Assembly: GCA_030834895.1 (NCBI GenBank)
Contig: JAUQXA010000007.1
Coordinates: forward strand, 1-64,000
Reading direction: 5' to 3'
Source: Anaerolineales bacterium
GTDB taxonomy: Bacteria > Chloroflexota > Anaerolineae > Anaerolineales > Villigracilaceae
Length of the DNA stretch: 64,000 nucleotides
Shown here piece by piece: positions 26,038 through 33,638 of the stretch. The first letter of the stretch is position 1. Each line of letters starts with the position of its first letter. The notes under the pieces were generated by a model. That model was not told the origin of the DNA and searched no databases. It worked only from the letters and a program-made list of their open reading frames with translations. A program made the translations under genes and the position numbers.

Positions 26038-27381
26038 TCATTCTGTGCTGACACCCCATTCCTGAAGTTGGGTGACGCCTGGCTCGAAGTTTGGGTTGAG
26101 GCGCACTGCTTCCCGAAGATCTGCAATGGCACCTTCTGTATTGCCAAGCGCATACTCTGCCAGCCCGCGCCAATAGAGACTTTCTTCAAGTGTTGGATCA
26201 GCGATGGTCTCGTTAAGGGTGGTGTTTGCCAACTCAATTACATCCTGATATCGACCAGAGTAATAATAAGCCCAATAAGGTCCCGTTTGATACCACATGA
26301 TTCGATAAGGGCGAGTTTTTTCGTTCTGATCAAGTTTGGCATAGACCCAGAATGCCTGGTCGTAGGCTTCTGCAGCATCAGAGTACTGTTGTAATGCAAC
26401 AAGGCTGGCACCTTTGTTGAACCAGGCAAAGAAATTCTCAGTATCTGTCAGTGTCTGAACTTCGCTGTCTGCGATTTCAAGGGCATGTTGATTTGCCCAG
26501 GTTGAATCATTCCAGGGACCGAGCAGGTTCAAGACATCGGTTTCGCGCTCTGGTGGAAAGACGATCATGAACAGGTAATTGAATCCACGCCAGCCTTCGC
26601 GAAATGCATCATATTGAATCTTCCGGTCCTTGCCGCTTTCCCCTTTAGGCGGGTAAGTTTCCTGGTAGATGAATACACTTGCCTCAGCGTCATAACCGGT
26701 TGTAAAGGCATAATGACCCAGCCAGCCCACCTTGCCAGTGTAATCGCGCTCATAATACCCTTTTTCAATCACCACTGGAAAACCAGCGGCGAGCAGGCGC
26801 TTAATCAGGTCGATTTCCCCACCATACCGAATGATCGCATTGAACTCCGTTTGATCCTGAACATAATCAGCCAGTTCGTAAAGCATCACATTCTTATCCC
26901 ATTTACCGCGCTGGATAAAATCAAGGCGCGGGTCCTGAACTCCGGGTTTGACGATCCTGGCTATATCATCACGATTTCCCCGCCATCCCCAAAAGTTGAG
27001 AGCCATTGCCAAGCTTGATGGGCCGCAATAATTCCAACGTTCATTCTGATCAATATAGGTAAAGCCAGTAAGTAAAGTTGACACTGGCAATGCATCGGTT
27101 GTGGGTATGGGAGTTGGATTGGGTAAATGGGGATAGGGCGTGGGGGTTGGCAGGGAAATGCTGGGGTTTTGTTGCTGCTCTGAAACTTCAGTTGGATTTT
27201 CAACCTGTTGCCCTGGCTGGAAAATGGCTTTGTCAGGCGGGTTGAATAAATACATGATCTTTACGCGTAAATCATCAATCCGCCAGGTCAGACGGTTATA
27301 GATAGAGGGTAAATTGATGGTCAATAACAAGAGTATCAGCACCCCGAATAAAACAACTCGATAACGCGATGCATTTGACAT
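26038..27381 (-). CDS. Membrane-anchored C39-type cysteine peptidase with TPR repeats
   Basis: The 447-residue protein has a signal anchor (about 5-25), a Pro/Thr-rich linker (about 75-97), and a papain-like peptidase domain with catalytic Cys in NYCGPSSLAMAL (about 118-129) and His in GHYAFTTGYD. The last 150 residues contain TPR motifs (WFNKGASLVALQQYSDAAEA and SLYWRGLAEYALGNTEGAI). It probably acts outside the membrane. Bacteriocin leader cleavage, the classic C39 role, is unlikely here because no ABC transporter is attached; cell-wall peptide or surface protein cleavage is more plausible. It lies between two L,D-transpeptidase genes. Confidence 0.75.
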   Translation of the reverse strand: MSNASRYRVVLFGVLILLLLTINLPSIYNRLTWRIDDLRVKIMYLFNPPDKAIFQPGQQVENPTEVSEQQQNPSISLPTPTPYPHLPNPTPIPTTDALPVSTLLTGFTYIDQNERWNYCGPSSLAMALNFWGWRGNRDDIARIVKPGVQDPRLDFIQRGKWDKNVMLYELADYVQDQTEFNAIIRYGGEIDLIKRLLAAGFPVVIEKGYYERDYTGKVGWLGHYAFTTGYDAEASVFIYQETYPPKGESGKDRKIQYDAFREGWRGFNYLFMIVFPPERETDVLNLLGPWNDSTWANQHALEIADSEVQTLTDTENFFAWFNKGASLVALQQYSDAAEAYDQAFWVYAKLDQNEKTRPYRIMWYQTGPYWAYYYSGRYQDVIELANTTLNETIADPTLEESLYWRGLAEYALGNTEGAIADLREAVRLNPNFEPGVTQLQEWGVSTE

Positions 27382-27395
27382 ATGGAGTTTTCCAA

Positions 27396-28427
27396 TTAGA
27401 CAATTCGTACGCGCGTGCCTTCACCTGGCAAATGGACATAATCCACATCAGTCGGAACGTTGGGCTTGGTCCAGCGATAAATAAATTTCGCAATCTCTGA
27501 AGGAAGATTCACGCAACCATGACTGCGTGGGCGACCATAATCGTTGTGCCAGTAAGTGCCATGAAACGCGTCTCCATTCCCAGTAAAGAACGAAACCCAC
27601 GGTACGCCAGGCAGGTTGTAGATGTTATTGACCGCGTCGCCTTGATTGGTCATGTGAATGGAAGGACCTTTATGATATGTAGTGAAATCGCCCAGCGGAG
27701 TCCTGCTTCCTTTGGCGCCGCTTGAGCAGCGAATCGACATTACCATTTTCTCTCCTTCAAAAACCGTGACCAGTTGCGTAGCGAGGTCCACGTGAATGAA
27801 TTTATCAGTGTCAGGAATGTCCGGGGAAAGCAGAGTCAGTTCATCGTTTGGGATGAGGCGCATGTTATACGTCGGCACATAGAATGATTTTTTCAGGTAA
27901 TTGTCATAGATCTCATACCAGATGCTTTTTTCTTCGCGTGTCACAACGACTTTCTTTACCCAGTGCGTACTGCCATAATACAGGCGATAGCCGTTTTTGG
28001 CTAATGTATAAGGTGTGAGGCGCGTTTCGCTAATAGGGACGACGATCTCGCCCAGTCGACCTGCGGCAGGAATTTCAAAAACTGTTTTTTGGAAGCGAGT
28101 TTCCACAGGCTGGAGCCAGCCCGAATAGGTATAGCCGTTATCCACCTGATACCAGGTTTTATTGTATGGATTTCCATAACCTTCATCGCCTTCCGCCTCG
28201 GCGGTTATGTCCACTATTTTATCCATACCAAAGAGGCGAATTTCTTTTGCGGTGAATGAAGGCGCATCGTATAGCGTTACACCACTCCACGTGACGCGTC
28301 CCTGTGAGGCAGGAGGCGCGGCAAAGGCGCGTTCAAGGCGCAATTCAGAAAGAGCGAGACCAAGCGCGCCAGATGCAGCAAGTTTGAGGAAATCGCGGCG
28401 GGAGAGTTGGTTAAAGGATTGCATCAA
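27396..28427 (-). CDS. L,D-transpeptidase (YkuD), Tat-exported, copy B
   Basis: A 343-residue paralogue of the enzymes at 24955 and 30072. The Tat signal is LSRRDFLKLAASGALG. SH3-like or similar domains fill about 40-200. The YkuD domain has HGTYWHNDYG and SHGCVNLPS near the C-terminus. The catalytic residues are complete. It is separated by 14 bases from the downstream C39-type peptidase and by 47 from the upstream DsbA-like gene, so it belongs to one envelope operon. Confidence 0.9.
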   Translation of the reverse strand: MMQSFNQLSRRDFLKLAASGALGLALSELRLERAFAAPPASQGRVTWSGVTLYDAPSFTAKEIRLFGMDKIVDITAEAEGDEGYGNPYNKTWYQVDNGYTYSGWLQPVETRFQKTVFEIPAAGRLGEIVVPISETRLTPYTLAKNGYRLYYGSTHWVKKVVVTREEKSIWYEIYDNYLKKSFYVPTYNMRLIPNDELTLLSPDIPDTDKFIHVDLATQLVTVFEGEKMVMSIRCSSGAKGSRTPLGDFTTYHKGPSIHMTNQGDAVNNIYNLPGVPWVSFFTGNGDAFHGTYWHNDYGRPRSHGCVNLPSEIAKFIYRWTKPNVPTDVDYVHLPGEGTRVRIV

Positions 28428-28474
28428 TTTTTTATTTCTTTATTCGGAAATTTCACCAACAAGAAGTGAATAAA

Positions 28475-29224
28475 CTACTTTGGGATTTCACCCGCCAGTT
28501 CTTTATCAATCAACTGCTTGAATGCTTCAAGAGGTTGCGCGCCGACCAATGCCAGACCGTTGATGAAAAAAGTGGGTGTGGATTGTACTCCCAGATTAAG
28601 GGCGAAATCCGAATCTTGTTGAATCAAATCCTTGTATTTTCCCGTGTTCAAACAGTCCTCAAAAGCGACATTGTCCAAGTTGAGGTCATTGGCGATTTGC
28701 GTGTAAAGTTCGCGTCCCAGCTTGTCCTGATTCTCGAAGATTTTGTCGTGATATTCCGAGAAGGCATTCTGTTCGTTGGCACACATAGACGCTTCTGCAG
28801 CGGGAAACGCTTCGGGATGAATGGAGGTCAGAGGCAGGTGACGATAGACAAAACGTATCTTGTCTGGATAAGCAGCCAGCAACTGCTGATAAGTCTCATC
28901 ATAGAATCGTTTGCAGAATGGGCATTGGAAGTCGCTGAATTCAACGATTACGATGGGCGCATCCTCTGGACCAATGCCTGGGAAACCATCCGCAGGAATA
29001 TCATAGCGGGTGAATTGGGGCGGCTGGGTTGCCATAGGAACCTGAGCAGCAGGCGCTTGTACGGCTGGCTGATCATTCACTACTGTTTGCGACTGGATGG
29101 ATGAGCGTCCCCAAGCTACATATCCAGTAAGTATCCCAACTGCGAAAGCCAGCACCACCAATACCGAGTAAAAATGGGTGCGCTTGAAGGTAACTGTATC
29201 TTCTGAATCAGAGGTAGTGGTCAT
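28475..29224 (-). CDS. DsbA-like thiol oxidoreductase, membrane-anchored, copy 1
   Basis: A 249-residue protein with a signal anchor at about 16-34 and a DsbA/thioredoxin fold carrying the active site CPFC (in DFQCPFCKRFYDETY, near residue 97) and a cis-Pro region STPTFFING. It should oxidise, reduce or isomerise disulfides in exported proteins. It lies directly after a CcdA-type gene, a usual pairing in which CcdA delivers electrons across the membrane. The DsbA-like protein at 32890 is a paralogue next to a DsbD-like gene. Confidence 0.88.
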   Translation of the reverse strand: MTTTSDSEDTVTFKRTHFYSVLVVLAFAVGILTGYVAWGRSSIQSQTVVNDQPAVQAPAAQVPMATQPPQFTRYDIPADGFPGIGPEDAPIVIVEFSDFQCPFCKRFYDETYQQLLAAYPDKIRFVYRHLPLTSIHPEAFPAAEASMCANEQNAFSEYHDKIFENQDKLGRELYTQIANDLNLDNVAFEDCLNTGKYKDLIQQDSDFALNLGVQSTPTFFINGLALVGAQPLEAFKQLIDKELAGEIPK

Positions 29225-29254
29225 ATTCTTCCTGTCTATTATTGAAATGATGGT

Positions 29255-30025
29255 TTATGACTTCTGCGCGGCGTGCCCACTCAAATAACCAAGGTACGCG
29301 GGCACGAGTGGAAGCACGCAGGGCGAGAGAAAAGATAACAAGCCCGCCACGATCGCAGTGAGATAGGTTGGCACGGCGGCGTAGGTGGAAACATCAAGAT
29401 ACAAACCGTTTTTGAATGCCCAAATCGCGATCAGGCTCATTGTGTTTGTCAGCAACAAGATGCCAATGGCGATGATGAACACACCACTGGCGATCTTAAA
29501 ATATTGTTGGTACGGTCTCATGTACTTGAGCCAAGTCGAAGCGCGCTCCAAACCAAGCGCCATTGCGAGGAATGGGATTCCTAAACCAAGCGAGTACCCA
29601 GAAGATAACCACATGGCTTGACCAACCGTCTCCTGGCTAAACCCCATTGTTAAGATTGCGCCCAGCGTTGCGCCAATGCATGGACTCCAACCGGCGGCGA
29701 AGAAAATGCCCATAAGCGCCGACCCTCCATACGTTCCGCGTTGCCCCGAGTATTGGGCACGCGTATCGGCGTAAAACCACGGAATGCGGATCACTTCCAA
29801 TGTCGCCAGTCCAAACATAATCACGACCACGCCGCCGAGTTGTGCGATGACTCGTTTATAAGCGCCAAACAATTGTCCGAGCGCCGTCATTGAGCCGCCC
29901 CAGCCGATTACAAAGACCAGCGAGAACCCAAGCACGAATAGAAGAGCATGGAGAAATACCTGCAAGCGTTCGTTGAGGGCTGGTTCAGGTGTTGCAGGTA
30001 CGGATGTTGATATTTTTGTCATCAC
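29255..30025 (-). CDS. CcdA-family transmembrane thiol transporter, circularly permuted
   Basis: The 256-residue protein has about six membrane spans. CcdA proteins normally begin with the helix GLLSFLSPCVLPL, followed by a loop and an HALLFVLGFSLVF helix. Here the protein starts with the loop and HALLFVLGFSLVFV (26-39), continues through the second Cys motif AGWSPCIG (Cys116), and ends with GLLSFLSPCVLPLVPAYL (Cys236). Both redox Cys motifs are kept but the order is rotated. No separate N-terminal copy exists upstream. CcdA passes electrons from cytoplasmic thioredoxin to outer thiol proteins. It is followed by a DsbA-like gene, its likely partner. Confidence 0.85.
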   Translation of the reverse strand: MMTKISTSVPATPEPALNERLQVFLHALLFVLGFSLVFVIGWGGSMTALGQLFGAYKRVIAQLGGVVVIMFGLATLEVIRIPWFYADTRAQYSGQRGTYGGSALMGIFFAAGWSPCIGATLGAILTMGFSQETVGQAMWLSSGYSLGLGIPFLAMALGLERASTWLKYMRPYQQYFKIASGVFIIAIGILLLTNTMSLIAIWAFKNGLYLDVSTYAAVPTYLTAIVAGLLSFLSPCVLPLVPAYLGYLSGHAAQKS

Positions 30026-30071
30026 AATTCCATTCTGTTATTTCGTCGGCAATAGGTGAACGCAAGCCATC

Positions 30072-31199
30072 TCACACTTCCAGTTGGGTTACGGAGGCCA
30101 CAGTTCCGTGGTCGGGCCACGTCATGCGTTGTTCGCTTTGTGCAAGGGAAATGTGTGGGGTGGTCCAGCGGAAAACCCATTTGGCATCTTCGGGCTTTAG
30201 ATTGATACAGCCGTGTGAACGCCGCTCACCAAAGTCGTTATGCCAGAAGGCGCCATGAATGGCAATCCCTTCACCGCTAATCATCGTAACCCAAGGCACT
30301 GCCGGGGTGGAATATCCCGCTGCCGAACCGCCCCCACTCATGTTCAGCGAAAATATCTTCCAATGCGTATTCAGGTCACCAGTGGGGGTTTTCCAATTAT
30401 CAACCGGTTCGCCGCCGGTATTGAACTCCGCTCCGCTTGAAATACGGCAAAAGTACACCTCGTTTAGACCTTCAAAACATCCAAGCGTTTGGTAGGTCAA
30501 GTCCACTCGGATGGTCTTCACATTGGGTTCAACCTCCGGGCTAATTGGAGCAACATCTTCATCTGTCAATATCTTTAAGCCCGCGCCATCCGCCCAGAAA
30601 ATGTCCCCTGGACCATACCCATGTCCGGGTGATTCGTTCCAGCGGTAATACACCACCCCGTTTGTATCCGCGCGAACCTGATCGATCCATACAACCTGAC
30701 CATAGTACAAACGCGGGGGAAAGTTGTAACTAATCAGGCTTTGGAGCCATGAGGAGACAACGGGACCCTCCAGGGCAAGGTCAATGTATGGGACGGTGAC
30801 TTCCGCCCAAAACCCCGAAGCGCCGGCAGGCATGGCAGTGATTGATACGTTAGGCAGGTTTCTCGTAGGTTGTACGAGCGGCGCCCAAATATATCCCTGG
30901 GACGTTTCCAAGAATCTCTGGTTTGTTCGACCCACTGCATTCCCCACCACCTCGCGCCCCCACTCAACAAGGTTATCATCATACAATACTCCCACAGAGG
31001 AAGCTTGTAGTGGATCGTTCGATGAACGGCTCATAATGTCGGTCATACCTAGTATGCGACCGATGATCTCGCTGTTGGGAAATTGCGGCAAGGGCTTTGG
31101 CAAATATAAAGTCTCAAGATTAAACGGACGGAGCGCCATCGCGCCCAGCCCCATACCTGCAAATTTTAGAAAATCACGGCGTGATAAGTTCCGTTTCAT
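30072..31199 (-). CDS. L,D-transpeptidase (YkuD), Tat-exported, copy C
   Basis: A 375-residue exported peptidoglycan enzyme with Tat signal LSRRDFLKFAGMGLG. The middle region is longer than in copies A and B and contains many Trp and Tyr. The YkuD domain ends the protein, with HGAFWHNDFG and catalytic SHGCINLKP. It is the first of three paralogues on this strand. A rhodanese lipoprotein gene lies 34 bases upstream and the CcdA-type gene 46 bases downstream, so thiol chemistry and wall cross-linking are interleaved. The catalytic Cys of these enzymes must stay reduced, which could link the two. Confidence 0.9.
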   Translation of the reverse strand: MKRNLSRRDFLKFAGMGLGAMALRPFNLETLYLPKPLPQFPNSEIIGRILGMTDIMSRSSNDPLQASSVGVLYDDNLVEWGREVVGNAVGRTNQRFLETSQGYIWAPLVQPTRNLPNVSITAMPAGASGFWAEVTVPYIDLALEGPVVSSWLQSLISYNFPPRLYYGQVVWIDQVRADTNGVVYYRWNESPGHGYGPGDIFWADGAGLKILTDEDVAPISPEVEPNVKTIRVDLTYQTLGCFEGLNEVYFCRISSGAEFNTGGEPVDNWKTPTGDLNTHWKIFSLNMSGGGSAAGYSTPAVPWVTMISGEGIAIHGAFWHNDFGERRSHGCINLKPEDAKWVFRWTTPHISLAQSEQRMTWPDHGTVASVTQLEV

Positions 31200-31233
31200 T
31201 CTTCACCATATCGGGATTATCATTTGTTTACTC

Positions 31234-31659
31234 TCATTCCTTATCAATCGTCAATCCCGCCTCCAGCCAGGCAGTTGTGCCACCTTCCAACATCCAGATA
31301 TTTGTGTAACCTTGACTCAATAACGTGGCAACGGCTTTTTTCGCCATGCCGGATGTCTGGCAGTAGACGGCAATCTTCGCATCCTTCTCCGCCGGAAGTT
31401 GGTTCAGGTTCTGCTCAATCTGATCATACGCCAGGCGCAAATCCGTTTGAGGGATGTCGCCCTCCCACGGCGTGTGAACGTTCACCATTGTAAAATCCTT
31501 GTTTTCGAGCATGGTTTGCAGTTCGGCTACAGAGACGACCCGATACGGGGCGCCGTTCATATCAGCCTGAATGCCAATTCTTTCCTCCGTCTGACAGGCG
31601 GCGAGCCAAAATGACATGACGATAAAAAATACCAGGAATCTTCGGTATCTTGCAAGCAT
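31234..31659 (-). CDS. Rhodanese-domain lipoprotein
   Basis: A 141-residue protein. The start at 31659 is chosen because AAGGAG lies eight bases upstream. A signal peptide with lipobox LAAC is followed by a rhodanese domain (about 40-138) with active-site Cys in YCQTSGMAKK and the C-terminal motif MLEGGTTAWLEAGL. Exported rhodaneses move sulfane sulfur or bind thiols outside the membrane. It is 29 bases after a second rhodanese frame that carries an in-frame TGA. Confidence 0.85.
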   Translation of the reverse strand: MLARYRRFLVFFIVMSFWLAACQTEERIGIQADMNGAPYRVVSVAELQTMLENKDFTMVNVHTPWEGDIPQTDLRLAYDQIEQNLNQLPAEKDAKIAVYCQTSGMAKKAVATLLSQGYTNIWMLEGGTTAWLEAGLTIDKE

Positions 31660-31688
31660 CGTTACTCCTTGTAAGGCATTGGAAAGCC

Positions 31689-32171
31689 TCACGGTTGAAC
31701 TGGATATCCAGATTCGCTCCAGGCGTTGAAACCGCCCAGGAGAGGGGTTACTTTTTGAAAATTATTCTCGATCAGAATGGACGCCGCACGGGCGCTGGAT
31801 TCTTCGCTGGGTCAGGTACAGTAGGGAATGATCCATAGCTTGGGGTCGAGTTCATTCAAGCGAGTTTCAATTTCCGCAAGCGGGATGTTGAGCGCGCCGG
31901 GAATGTGACTCGCGGCATATGCCTGTGCGGCGCGCACATCTACAAAGACCGCAGTACCCGCATCGAGTGCGGCTTTGGCGTCATCCAGGAAGACACGTTC
32001 AATTTCTGGGTAGGTCTCTTCGTCATGCCCGCTAGAGACAACGGGAGATGGTGGAAATGTCGTGCTGACGGTTCCGTTTTGCGAATTTAATATCACAGCA
32101 GCAAGAATGAGCAGAATTCCTCCAGTAACAAGAAAAAGCACTGGAAATTTTTTTGTTTTTCCTTTTTTCAT
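31689..32171 (-). CDS. Rhodanese-like membrane-anchored protein with in-frame TGA at codon 120
   Basis: From 32171 the frame encodes a signal anchor (about 9-29), a linker, and a rhodanese domain up to IIPYCT, then TGA at 31814-31812. The same frame continues with PSEESSARAASILIENNF and LLGGFNAWSESGYPVQP to a true stop at 31691-31689. In relatives this spot often reads YCTC, so TGA stands where Cys is expected. Options are selenocysteine, a nonsense mutation or a sequencing error. A short hairpin (CGCC-CGTGC-GGCG) lies about 18-30 bases after the TGA, a position compatible with a bacterial SECIS, but it is weak. With termination it is a 119-residue truncated domain. Confidence 0.6.
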
Positions 32172-32202
32172 AAATTCTCCAAAATATGTGAAAAGATAAT
32201 AG

Positions 32203-32218
32203 TCCCGCCTGTGCGGGA
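32203..32218 (-). terminator. Possible terminator after the Cys-rich gene
   Basis: A six-base stem (TCCCGC, loop CTGT, GCGGGA) lies between the Cys-rich gene ending at 32275 and the rhodanese start at 32171. On the minus strand it is followed by CTATTATCTTTT, a weak T-rich run. Confidence 0.4.
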
Positions 32219-32274
32219 TATTGCACAGCAGCGGGAAGACGCCGGTATCAATGCGGGCGCAACAATAAATTAAT

Positions 32275-32568
32275 TTAGATTAGAGCTGGGGGGTGTGGAA
32301 TCTGGTCGGCGTGTTTTTGTGGACTTTGGCTGGAGGGACAATCCACTTCAACCAACCCATCGTCCGGGACAATGGGTGAAATGGTGGCAGTCACCACGCC
32401 TGTTTGCAACTGGCAAACCAAGCATGTTTCCAGTCCCGACGTACGAGCTACACTCCCGGCAGGCTCAATGCATACGCAAAGAGAACTCGCGGGTATTGAG
32501 TGCGCTGTCAATGCAACCAGAAACAGACTCAAGGTTAATACCAGTAAAAACAGATGATTTGTTTTCAT
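32275..32568 (-). CDS. Small Cys-rich secreted protein
   Basis: A 97-residue exported protein. A signal peptide occupies about 1-22. The mature part has a C-x-C pair (SSLCVCIEP) and C-x-x-C (LETCLVCQ), followed by an acidic stretch and a Pro/His-rich tail. No family is recognised. A related, probably decayed copy lies at 23542-23793. The Cys pairs could bind metal or form disulfides, in keeping with the thiol-oxidoreductase genes around it, but this is inference. Confidence 0.6.
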   Translation of the reverse strand: MKTNHLFLLVLTLSLFLVALTAHSIPASSLCVCIEPAGSVARTSGLETCLVCQLQTGVVTATISPIVPDDGLVEVDCPSSQSPQKHADQIPHPPALI

Positions 32569-32728
32569 TCTTATGACGCAGGAAATTCATCCAGCAAAAT
32601 GATTATATCAGTACGCAATATTTCCAGAGTTAATGTTGGATTAGGGTTTTCTTGAATGGTTGCAAAATTAATTCTGCCAAAAAATGGTTATTACCCAATG
32701 TGCAACCCTTTTCAAAAACCTTTGTTTT

Positions 32729-32798
32729 GGACGCTGAAAAACGCTGATTTCGCTGATGCAAAGAAAAAAATCTGCGTTTGTCTGCATTCATCGCGTCC
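32729..32798. repeat. Intergenic imperfect inverted repeat
   Basis: The gene-free stretch 32569-32889 contains a segment that begins GGACGCTGAAAAACGCTGAT and ends ATCGCGTCC, with an A-rich centre. Left and right halves are imperfect inverted copies and contain degenerate short tandem units (CGCTGAT, TCTGC). It looks like a dispersed intergenic repeat. Nothing else is recognised in this gap. Confidence 0.5.
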
Positions 32799-32889
32799 AA
32801 TGAAGGTGAAAAATGAAGTTGCACATTAGGTGTTCATTCTTTTATGTTTACCAAGATCATTACAACATATATGCCAATTAACCAAACGG

Positions 32890-33624
32890 TTATTTGTCCA
32901 AAGCCGCCTCGACAGCCGCTTTCACTACTTGAAAACTTCCGCCGTTTTCAATGTATTGCCCATTGACAAAAACCGAGGGCGTTCCACGCACGCCAGATTG
33001 CTGACCTTCCAAGGTCTCTTGCTTCACCTTTTCAGCATAGCGTCCAGAATCGAGGCATTGATCGAATCCCGTGGCGTCTAGCTCCAAATCGACGGCAAAC
33101 TGCTTGAGGTTGTCTTTGCTGAAAACACCCACATTCTCCCCATTCTGTTCCACATACAATTTATCATAGTAATCCCAAAAACGTCCCTGCTCATTGGCGC
33201 ACTCGCTGGCTTCCGCCGCCCACTGCGATTCGTCGCCCAGGAAGGCAAACTGTCGGAATACAAAACGCACCTTCCCTGTTTGTACGTACTCGGTTTTGAG
33301 CTGTTCCACTGTTGTTTGGAAAAATTGCTGGCAGGCAGGGCACTGGAAATCGCCATATTCCACAACGACAACCGGCGCATTTTCTTCCCCGGTGCTTTTA
33401 TCCAGGCTGACCTCAACAGGCAGCAAAGTTGATGAAGTTGGCGCGTTCGGCGCGGTTGTTTGGCTCTTCGGCCAGAATGCAAAAGTTATCACCCCGATTA
33501 CTGCCAGCCCAGCCGCATATCGGATGAGGCGGTTTATGATGTGCTGTCTCTTTTTTTGGATGGCAAACTCCTGACGTCTGGTGAGTTTCGATGTTGATGT
33601 TTTCTGTTTCGTAGACATATTCAA
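32890..33624 (-). CDS. DsbA-like thiol oxidoreductase, membrane-anchored, copy 2
   Basis: A 244-residue protein with a basic N-terminus, a signal anchor at about 36-52, and a DsbA fold with active site CPAC (in DFQCPACQQFFQ) and the cis-Pro region GTPSVFVNG. It is a paralogue of the protein at 28475. It follows the DsbD-like membrane protein by 14 bases, so the two probably work as an electron relay for exported disulfides. Confidence 0.87.
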   Translation of the reverse strand: MNMSTKQKTSTSKLTRRQEFAIQKKRQHIINRLIRYAAGLAVIGVITFAFWPKSQTTAPNAPTSSTLLPVEVSLDKSTGEENAPVVVVEYGDFQCPACQQFFQTTVEQLKTEYVQTGKVRFVFRQFAFLGDESQWAAEASECANEQGRFWDYYDKLYVEQNGENVGVFSKDNLKQFAVDLELDATGFDQCLDSGRYAEKVKQETLEGQQSGVRGTPSVFVNGQYIENGGSFQVVKAAVEAALDK

Positions 33625-33638
33625 TACTCCAAAATATT

